Of a DNA stretch of 13,786 nucleotides, positions 7,184 through 13,786 are shown one piece after another. The DNA is taken from NCBI GenBank assembly GCA_009705025.1, contig WLDA01000007.1, positions 1 through 13,786 on the forward strand, written 5' to 3'. The notes under the pieces are model-generated. The model saw only the letters and a program-made list of their open reading frames with translations, was not told where the DNA came from and did not search any database. Numbering within the stretch: position 1 is the stretch's first letter; each line of letters begins with the position of its first letter. This DNA is from Actinomycetota bacterium. Its GTDB lineage: Bacteria > Actinomycetota > Actinomycetes > Nanopelagicales > Nanopelagicaceae. The position numbers and the translations under genes were made by a program.

Positions 7184-8419
7184 TTATAGTTGTAAGAGCG
7201 CTGTCGTGAACTCATTCTGGAACTTCCCAGATGGGTCACATGCGCGGACATAATCTCTGAAGTCGTCAAACTTAGGATAAACAGTTCTCAAATGATCACC
7301 ATCGATGTTGAAAACTTTACCTAAGTGGGCTCTGAATCCAAATGGGAGTAGCGCATCTTCAATAAGTGAGACCAAGTAAGGCACTTCATAATCGTTCTTC
7401 CATGTGAAGTGAATACAAACAGTCTCGCGACCATTTGCAGGACTCATCCAATGATCATCTGCTGCGATTGAGCGGATCTCGGTGACGAGTAATTTTTCAC
7501 CAAAGTTATGTGAAATTTTTTCAACGGCGGCAAATGCTTCTGCTGCTCGCTCTGAGGGAACAAAGAACTCACTTTGTAATTCATTTCCAGCACTTGGGTT
7601 AGCATCAATTCTAAAGTGAGGCAGACGCAAGTGCCATGGGCCAGGAACACCTAATTGCTCAGTTGAAGCCGTTGGATCTACTCCAAAGATTGGATGTGCC
7701 TTTTCACTACGTGCAGGTGTTCCAAAGTAAGAATCTGGTGTTGGAGTCTTTGATTTGAACCAAACGTCTCCAACTTTTTCGCCGCCCCATGTTGTGAAGT
7801 AGCTGACGTTATACGCGCCTGATAAAACCTCAACAATATTTTCACCAAATGTCTTCACTGGCATATTTCCATAAACCGTTTGAAAGATTTCAAATGTTGG
7901 CTGAATATCGACTTCAAAAGATGTTGCAATTCCAGGCAATCCCAATGCGACAACGGAAGCGTAGAACTCGGAATCAACACCTCGAGTCAATGTGCGAATA
8001 GTTCCATCAGGACCCATGAGGTTCACTGATTTTATGGCTGTATGAAGCGCACCATTTTTGATACCTGAACCGTGTGATCCAGTTGCAACAGCGCCACCAA
8101 TTGAAATGTGGGGAAGTGATGCCAAGTTATGTAGTGCCCATCCACGCGCATGTAAAAATTCAGAAACAACTGCGTAATTCATACCTGCGTTGATTGTTGC
8201 TGTCTTAGTCTCAGGATGAATCTCAAGTTCACTAGGCATGGCATCGAGTACAACGGCAGTATGGCGAGTGTCTGCGATTGTGTTGAAACAGTGGGCTGAA
8301 CCACGAGCACGAATTTTCTCGGAGTTAGAGACTACTTCCGCAAGCTCGGCAATAGATTTTGGATGCAAAGTTTGCGCATCATGAAAATTGATATTGGTTG
8401 CCCAGTTTTGCTTTGCCAT
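7184..8419 (-). CDS. Alditol oxidase (xylitol/sorbitol oxidase type), covalent FAD
   Basis: FAD-linked oxidase of the vanillyl-alcohol-oxidase fold, expected to oxidise the terminal hydroxyl of sugar alcohols (xylitol, sorbitol) with O2, giving the aldose and H2O2. The 411 residues closely follow Streptomyces AldO (~418 aa) from end to end. H43 in RGSAHCFN corresponds to the histidine that is covalently flavinylated. ASLPHIS (100-106) contains S101, and TGSHGSG (113-119) forms the FAD loop. GVPGPWHLRLPHFR (257-270), E314/R316 in TEIRSIA, HFTW (337-340) and K368 in LGKVF match the AldO active-site positions I recall. No signal peptide, so cytosolic. The start lacks the clean TANNNT spacing seen elsewhere. 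A related gulonolactone/arabinonolactone oxidase is the alternative, but the C-terminal half favours AldO. A 100-bp gap separates it from the protease gene upstream. Confidence 0.88.
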   Translation of the reverse strand: MAKQNWATNINFHDAQTLHPKSIAELAEVVSNSEKIRARGSAHCFNTIADTRHTAVVLDAMPSELEIHPETKTATINAGMNYAVVSEFLHARGWALHNLASLPHISIGGAVATGSHGSGIKNGALHTAIKSVNLMGPDGTIRTLTRGVDSEFYASVVALGLPGIATSFEVDIQPTFEIFQTVYGNMPVKTFGENIVEVLSGAYNVSYFTTWGGEKVGDVWFKSKTPTPDSYFGTPARSEKAHPIFGVDPTASTEQLGVPGPWHLRLPHFRIDANPSAGNELQSEFFVPSERAAEAFAAVEKISHNFGEKLLVTEIRSIAADDHWMSPANGRETVCIHFTWKNDYEVPYLVSLIEDALLPFGFRAHLGKVFNIDGDHLRTVYPKFDDFRDYVRACDPSGKFQNEFTTALLQL

Positions 8420-8451
8420 AGTTATGTATCCATTTCGTTTTCGTTTGCCAC

Positions 8452-8486
8452 TTATTCGCCAGCCATTAGTTTAGTGGTACGAATAA
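8452..8486. repeat. Inverted repeat upstream of the alditol oxidase gene
   Basis: TTATTCG (8452-8458) and CGAATAA (8480-8486), a perfect 7-bp inverted repeat with 21 bp between the arms, in the 100-bp gap between the protease and oxidase genes. It could be an operator for the oxidase gene or a weak hairpin. No T-tract follows either arm, so a terminator is unlikely. Confidence 0.3.
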
Positions 8487-8519
8487 AGGTAACGAGACAA
8501 GATTTGAAGTCACCTTCTT

Positions 8520-9227
8520 CTAAATTTCGACTTCGCTCCCAGATTCATACTTCCCAGTATTTTTGCCATTGAGTAGATGTGCAAAGCCATCACCGTAGAT
8601 GCTCCAAACTTTGAGATTATTTGTCACAATCGCAGTGCCCTCATCGATTCCCACAATGCGAACACCCTCCGGCGCTTTGAGAAATAATTGAACTGCGCTC
8701 TCTGGTATCCATTTGAAGAATTTGTTGTAGTGAGGAACAACACGAATATTTGGAAGTAAGCCAAGACCGATTTCTCCACTCTCTTTCATTTTACGAAAGT
8801 GTGGAATATCGGGACCAAATGCCATAGCCCCTGCGCTACATCCAGCAAGTGAAGTTCCTGATTTCCAACTAGCAATGATTGCCTCCCACACTGGAGTATC
8901 AAAAAGTGTTTGAGCTAAATAATGTGGGTCACCACCGCTGAGATAAATAAGTCCAGCACCTCGGATTTTCTCTGCAAAATCCATTCGCATGGCATCTTCG
9001 CGAGTAAATACTGGAAGAAATACTTGTTGGGCACCAATTCGATCTGCCTGTTCTTTGCCGATTCGTTCCCAATAGCGCAAACGTTCGTCGCTTTCCTGCC
9101 CAGCAGCTGTGGCAAGTTGTACGTATCGAAGAGATGGTCCGCTTTGTATTAGTGAACTCTCGAGTTCCGCCATGACTGGTAGATATTCTCCTGAGCCAAC
9201 TAATGCCAACCTACCGAATTCGCTCAT
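8520..9227 (-). CDS. Peptidase E-like serine peptidase (family S51)
   Basis: Predicted cytosolic serine hydrolase of the peptidase E / cyanophycinase superfamily (class I glutamine-amidotransferase-like fold); peptidase E cleaves Asp-Xaa dipeptides. In the 235-aa form, LALVGSGEYLP opens the fold at the N-terminus, YLSGGDPHYL (95-104) is typical of the family, and the nucleophile elbow GCSAGAM places the catalytic serine at S131. VVPHYNKF (H166) probably supplies the histidine, and GIDEGTAIV (193-201) is the usual late motif. I prefer ATG 9227 over the in-frame ATG at 9245: a TACGTT box lies 6 nt before 9227, and the conserved domain starts only a few residues later. Substrate is not determined. 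The gene is divergent from the aldo/keto reductase, 52 bp apart. Confidence 0.85.
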   Translation of the reverse strand: MSEFGRLALVGSGEYLPVMAELESSLIQSGPSLRYVQLATAAGQESDERLRYWERIGKEQADRIGAQQVFLPVFTREDAMRMDFAEKIRGAGLIYLSGGDPHYLAQTLFDTPVWEAIIASWKSGTSLAGCSAGAMAFGPDIPHFRKMKESGEIGLGLLPNIRVVPHYNKFFKWIPESAVQLFLKAPEGVRIVGIDEGTAIVTNNLKVWSIYGDGFAHLLNGKNTGKYESGSEVEI

Positions 9228-9233
9228 TTCTAA

Positions 9234-9239
9234 AACGTA
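9234..9239 (-). promoter_or_regulatory. Putative leaderless -10 element for the S51 peptidase gene
   Basis: TACGTT on the minus strand ends 6 nt before ATG 9227. It lies inside the longer possible reading frame beginning at 9245, so it decides between the two starts. Confidence 0.45.
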
Positions 9240-9267
9240 CCCCATTTATTCTTTGTATCCATTGCAC

Positions 9268-9273
9268 TAGCAT
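9268..9273 (+). promoter_or_regulatory. Putative leaderless -10 element for the aldo/keto reductase gene
   Basis: TAGCAT ends 6 nt before the ATG at 9280, and there is no Shine-Dalgarno. It lies about 30 bp from the divergent -10 of the peptidase gene. Confidence 0.5.
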
Positions 9274-9279
9274 CACGAC

Positions 9280-10254
9280 ATGATTACTCAGCGCAAACTT
9301 GGCCCATATTCTGTCTCTGCTATCGGAATGGGATGCATGCCATTTTCATTTCCCAATGATCGCTATCCAGGATTGACGCAGCAGCAAGATGTTGCAATCG
9401 AAGTAATCCATCAAGCACTCGATGCTGGTATTTCTCTTCTCGACACTGCTGATATTTATGCTCCAAGTTGGAACTCTGTTGGACACAATGAAATTATCGT
9501 TGGAAAAGCATTCGCTTCTTGGAAAGGAACTCCTGAACAAAAAGCAAAAGTTGTTATCGCTACCAAGGGCGGCATCACCCGCGAAAATAATGGAACTATG
9601 TTTGGTATTCCCGGACGTGATGCATCAAAGAATTATCTCTATCGCGCGGTTGAGGCTTCTGCACTAAAGCTTGGACTTTCAAAGATTCCATTGTGGCAAC
9701 ATCACAGAACTGATGTATCTCTTTCTTATGAGGCACAGTTTGAAAATATCATGACACTAAAAGAACACGGATATGTTGCGCAAATTGGCGTAAGTAATGT
9801 GAATGCAAAGATGCTACTTCACGCAATCAAAGCAGGAGGTCGCCCAGAAGAAGGCGGAATCATCTCTGTGCAAAATGAATTTAGCCCAAACTATCGCCAC
9901 GCAGCAGATGTCATCGACATCTGTACTGAATATGGAATCGCTTATCTTCCATGGTCACCACTAGGTGGAGGCGGAAACTTTGCAAAGATTGCAACTGGCG
10001 AACTCGGTGCATTCAAAAAGATGGCAGATAGCAAGGGTGTTTCACCATACGCCCTCACTGTTGCATGGCACCTCAATCAATTCCCTACATCAATTCCAAT
10101 TCCTGGTGCCTCAAAGGCATCATCAATTTTGGATTCGCTTTCAGGAGTAGATATCAAACTAACTGAGAGTGAAATAGCAGAACTCAATGCGAGCTGTCCA
10201 ACAAATACTCCTGAGAGCCAAGAGCTACTTGATGATCTGAAGTTCCCTGCGTAA
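9280..10254 (+). CDS. Aldo/keto reductase family oxidoreductase
   Basis: NAD(P)H-dependent (beta/alpha)8-barrel enzyme that interconverts carbonyls and alcohols; cytosolic, 324 aa, full family length. The catalytic tetrad is visible: D55 and Y60 in LLDTADIY, K96 in IATKGG, and H142 in PLWQHHRTD. Also visible are the N-terminal hairpin KLGPYSVSAIGMGCMPF, VSNVNAK, QNEFSP (the QxxYS-like strand), LPWSPLGGG, and the cofactor-binding IPIPGASKASSI near residues 274-285. The order is typical of the Tas/YajO-like branch, but the substrate cannot be read from sequence. The start is supported by the TAGCAT box 6 nt upstream. It converges on the exporter gene with a 17-bp gap holding only a weak hairpin. 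Confidence 0.93.
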   Translation: MITQRKLGPYSVSAIGMGCMPFSFPNDRYPGLTQQQDVAIEVIHQALDAGISLLDTADIYAPSWNSVGHNEIIVGKAFASWKGTPEQKAKVVIATKGGITRENNGTMFGIPGRDASKNYLYRAVEASALKLGLSKIPLWQHHRTDVSLSYEAQFENIMTLKEHGYVAQIGVSNVNAKMLLHAIKAGGRPEEGGIISVQNEFSPNYRHAADVIDICTEYGIAYLPWSPLGGGGNFAKIATGELGAFKKMADSKGVSPYALTVAWHLNQFPTSIPIPGASKASSILDSLSGVDIKLTESEIAELNASCPTNTPESQELLDDLKFPA

Positions 10255-10255
10255 G

Positions 10256-10271
10256 AAAGTTGATCTACTTT
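10256..10271. terminator. Weak hairpin between convergent genes
   Basis: AAAGT, six bases, ACTTT, followed by further T residues on the plus strand, directly after the aldo/keto reductase stop and touching the stop of the convergent exporter gene. The stem is only 5 bp and AT-rich, so terminator function is doubtful. Confidence 0.2.
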
Positions 10272-11012
10272 TTATCCAAATAGGAGATTAAGCCCAGCTA
10301 GTGCTGCACTAACCAGTGTAATATTTTGAAAAAGTTCTTGGTTGAGATGATTTATGAGCTTGCGTCCCAATATAGCGCCAATTGGCACCATAGGTATTGC
10401 GGGAAGAATGTAGTGAAGAGATTGAAAATTCAATAAGCCCAGTGCAAGAGTAAATGGAAGTTTGAAAAGATTGACTGTAAAGAAAAGCCATGCATTATTT
10501 CCCATAAATTTCATTACAGTGTTTTCACGCAAGAGCAGATAGATACTCATTGGGGGACCACCCGAATTAGCAACCATGCTCATAAATCCCGTCATAAGCC
10601 CAAGGCTCAGGCGAAGTGTTTTTGGATAACGAAGGTTCAAACTAAAATTATTCTTCTGTAGCCTTTGTGAAATCGGATAAAGAATGACTAGCAAAATCAC
10701 GATTATTCCGATTGTGTGTCTCATGGAAGCATTTGTTGAACGAGAAAGAAAATAGACTCCTGCAAAGACTCCAAAAACTATTGGCCAAATGAGTGAGCGC
10801 AACATTTTCCACTCGACATGCTTCTTGTAAACACCTATTGCAAAGAGATCACCAGTTATCAAAAGTATGAGCATCACGCCCATAGATTCTTTCGCGGGCA
10901 GCAATGTTGCCAATAGTGCGGCGTTGACCATTCCAATGCCACCGATTGCTGTTTTAGAAAAACCCGTCAGAAAGCCGATGAGCGCTAACAATAGAATGAG
11001 AGTAAGCGACAT
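10272..11012 (-). CDS. TauE/SafE (TSUP) family membrane transporter
   Basis: A 246-aa integral membrane protein with about 7-8 hydrophobic helices spread along its length. Family features are the N-terminal LTGFSKTAIGGIGMVNAAL (about residues 15-33, the GxSKT...GG motif) and its repeat-half counterpart MVANSGGPP (about 141-149), with LPAKESMGVML and the closing PIGAILGRKLI. TSUP proteins export sulphite, sulfoacetate or other organosulphur/organic anions; substrate cannot be assigned here. It follows the amidotransferase gene by 14 bp on the same strand and lacks its own clean -10, so the two are probably cotranscribed. Length is near the family norm (~250 aa). Confidence 0.88.
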   Translation of the reverse strand: MSLTLILLLALIGFLTGFSKTAIGGIGMVNAALLATLLPAKESMGVMLILLITGDLFAIGVYKKHVEWKMLRSLIWPIVFGVFAGVYFLSRSTNASMRHTIGIIVILLVILYPISQRLQKNNFSLNLRYPKTLRLSLGLMTGFMSMVANSGGPPMSIYLLLRENTVMKFMGNNAWLFFTVNLFKLPFTLALGLLNFQSLHYILPAIPMVPIGAILGRKLINHLNQELFQNITLVSAALAGLNLLFG

Positions 11013-11026
11013 CCTAAAGTGATGAG

Positions 11027-11698
11027 TTAATTCTGCGGTGTAAATACTTGATCAAAGAGTGCAAAAGCGCGATCACGAAGATCTGCCTCTTCTTCTTTCA
11101 TGGCGGCAATAGCAGGTGCCCATTTTTCTTTAGGTGCGCCAATACGTTCAACCATTCTTCCCAGAGATTCGCTATGAGTTTCTGGGTGGAATTGCACTGC
11201 CCATGCTTTACCTTTTTTGAATGCAATTGCTGCATCAAAGCCGGTTGCAAGAATTTCTACACCTGGAACTGATCGAATGCTCTCTGGGTCAATGAAGTCT
11301 TCATGCCAGAGCATCCAACCGCCTTCATTCACATCAGGGGAATTACTGATGATTTTCTTGAAACCAGTATTTTTCTCTTCACGGCGATTTACTTCTCCGC
11401 CTAGCGCTCTTGCCATTATTTGTGAGCCGTAGCAAATTCCAAAATATGGTTGATCAGATTCAATACGCGCTTTTACAAGGTCAATTTCTTTAGGAGATGA
11501 GGGATGCTCATATCCAGTTGAAACAGAATTCAGTGAACCAAGAATGACTACAAGGTCGGCTTCAAGTAAATCTTTTGCGTCCCATTGCTGTTCCCGGAAG
11601 TAACGCGTGACTTCATGGCCACGAGCATTCGCCCATTCGCCGAGTACTGCTAGTTCGGCACCGACTTCTTCATGGCTAAGGATCGCAATTTTTGACAT
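11027..11698 (-). CDS. Class I glutamine amidotransferase-like protein
   Basis: A 223-aa cytosolic protein with a complete triad-type GATase fold. The nucleophile C89 sits in FGICYGSQIMARALGG, and H171/E173 in VQFHPETH. LVVILGS (49-55) and WHED (131-134) also fit stand-alone GMP-synthase-like amidotransferases. Such proteins release ammonia from glutamine or hydrolyse gamma-glutamyl bonds, but no synthetase partner is adjacent, so the acceptor is unknown. The start is well defined: TAATAT ends 6 nt before the ATG. That box is shared with the stop codon of the upstream 61-aa gene. The transporter gene follows after 14 bp, suggesting a two-gene unit. Confidence 0.9.
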   Translation of the reverse strand: MSKIAILSHEEVGAELAVLGEWANARGHEVTRYFREQQWDAKDLLEADLVVILGSLNSVSTGYEHPSSPKEIDLVKARIESDQPYFGICYGSQIMARALGGEVNRREEKNTGFKKIISNSPDVNEGGWMLWHEDFIDPESIRSVPGVEILATGFDAAIAFKKGKAWAVQFHPETHSESLGRMVERIGAPKEKWAPAIAAMKEEEADLRDRAFALFDQVFTPQN

Positions 11699-11704
11699 GC
11701 GTGA

Positions 11705-11710
11705 ATATTA
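11705..11710 (-). promoter_or_regulatory. Putative leaderless -10 element for the amidotransferase gene
   Basis: TAATAT on the minus strand ends 6 nt before ATG 11698. Its first three bases are the TAA stop codon of the upstream small membrane protein. Confidence 0.55.
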
Positions 11711-11893
11711 CTTGGTTTCTCTACTTTTTAGTACTTTAGACATCGTAAGAAATAGTTTGAACAAAAAGATTGCAAGAGATCCAGTGAGTATTGCGAGAAC
11801 ACTATTTACCAATAAGTTGGAATCTTCCAAAAAACGAGTAAGTAACGCACCGAGAAGAAATCCAAATAAGAAAACTCTTTTTGTCGTAAGCAC
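11708..11893 (-). CDS. Small two-helix membrane protein, function unknown
   Basis: A 61-aa protein starting at GTG. Residues ~5-21 and ~26-50 are strongly hydrophobic and probably two transmembrane helices, joined by a short acidic loop (EDSN) and ending in a charged cytosolic tail (KVLKSRETK). No family is recognised. Support for coding is the TAGCCT box 6 nt before the GTG, matching neighbouring genes, plus a frame open to a TAA that forms part of the next gene's -10. No Shine-Dalgarno is present. It lies between the amidotransferase gene and a tRNA. Confidence 0.6.
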   Translation of the reverse strand: MLTTKRVFLFGFLLGALLTRFLEDSNLLVNSVLAILTGSLAIFLFKLFLTMSKVLKSRETK

Positions 11894-11899
11894 TTCCGA

Positions 11900-11905
11900 A
11901 GGCTA
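11900..11905 (-). promoter_or_regulatory. Putative leaderless -10 element for the small membrane protein gene
   Basis: TAGCCT on the minus strand ends 6 nt before the GTG at 11893. A weak match to the -10 consensus, but with the same spacing as at other genes in this window. Confidence 0.4.
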
Positions 11906-11941
11906 ACCCACTACTACCTTGATTTTATCAAATGAAAAAAG

Positions 11942-12015
11942 TGGGGCGGGTCGGGCTCGAACCGACGACGACCGGATTATGAGTCCGGGGCTCTAACCAA
12001 CTGAGCTACCGCCCC
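11942..12015 (-). tRNA. tRNA with anticodon CAT (probably elongator Met)
   Basis: A 74-nt cloverleaf reads cleanly on the minus strand: 7-bp acceptor stem GGGGCGG/CCGCCCC, D-arm GCTC/GAGC with AGTTGGTTA loop, anticodon stem CCGGA/TCCGG around loop CTCATAA (anticodon CAT), variable loop TCGTC, T-arm GTCGG/CCGAC around TTCGAGC, and discriminator A. CCA is not encoded: after the discriminator come C and a run of T, so the tail must be added by nucleotidyltransferase. The first acceptor pair is G-C, which makes initiator tRNA unlikely. Elongator Met is favoured; the lysidine-modified Ile2 tRNA has the same anticodon and cannot be excluded by eye. Confidence 0.93.

Positions 12016-13786
<1,771 letters not shown>

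Noticed and set aside
8520..9227. Cyanophycinase assignment
   Set aside because: The S51 serine motif is shared, but the length and motifs fit a peptidase E-like protein and no cyanophycin synthetase gene is present in the window.
11919..11931. TTGAT-TTT-ATCAA hairpin beyond the tRNA as its terminator
   Set aside because: Only 5 bp, AT-rich, with a 3-base loop and no T-tract after it in the tRNA direction; the T-run precedes it.

Overview
The window looks like chromosomal DNA of a small-genome freshwater actinobacterium of the acI / Nanopelagicales type (for example Ca. Planktophila). This is inferred from four things: moderately AT-rich DNA by eye, very tight gene packing (convergent stops 2 bp apart, an ATGA overlap), gene families that are actinobacterial in flavour (alditol oxidase, GH25 with Ig-like modules, KatG, a tau-C-like domain), and many start codons preceded by a -10-like TANNNT at only 6-7 nt, as in leaderless actinobacterial transcripts. 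No plasmid, phage, IS, CRISPR or integron signature was found.

Left part (1-4862). The 3' portion of a glycerol-3-phosphate dehydrogenase (glpD) runs in from the left edge and overlaps the end of a convergent minus-strand block. Read in its own direction, that block contains a stand-alone NAD(P)H-hydrate dehydratase (nnrD), an orphan REC-LuxR response regulator, a small protein resembling the C-terminal domain of the DNA polymerase III tau subunit, and, coupled to it by ATGA, a secreted GH25 lysozyme-like muramidase with Ig-like flanks.

Middle (4863-10254). Divergent from nnrD is a 747-residue secreted protein of unknown function. Its tail carries four two-cysteine motifs separated by Gln/Pro/Asn-rich linkers, partly built from a 150-bp tandem duplication. 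It converges on an alditol (xylitol-type) oxidase gene, upstream of which lies a peptidase E-like S51 protease. A divergent aldo/keto reductase follows.

Right part (10272-13786). A minus-strand cluster consists of a 61-residue membrane protein, a class I glutamine amidotransferase-like protein and a TauE/SafE-type exporter. Beyond it are a tRNA with anticodon CAT (minus strand) and the first 539 codons of a catalase-peroxidase (katG), cut by the right edge.

How the genes fit together. Polyol and glycerol oxidation (GlpD, AldO-like, aldo/keto reductase) produce reduced quinone and, in the case of AldO, hydrogen peroxide; KatG removes peroxide. NnrD repairs damaged NAD(P)H. These are housekeeping and metabolic accessory functions, and I do not see a convincing new defence or mobile system. 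The points most worth a second look are the free-standing tau-C-like domain coupled to a cell-wall hydrolase, the repeat-tailed secreted protein, the atypical orphan regulator with an inverted repeat at its start, and the consistent leaderless start architecture, which moves two gene starts.
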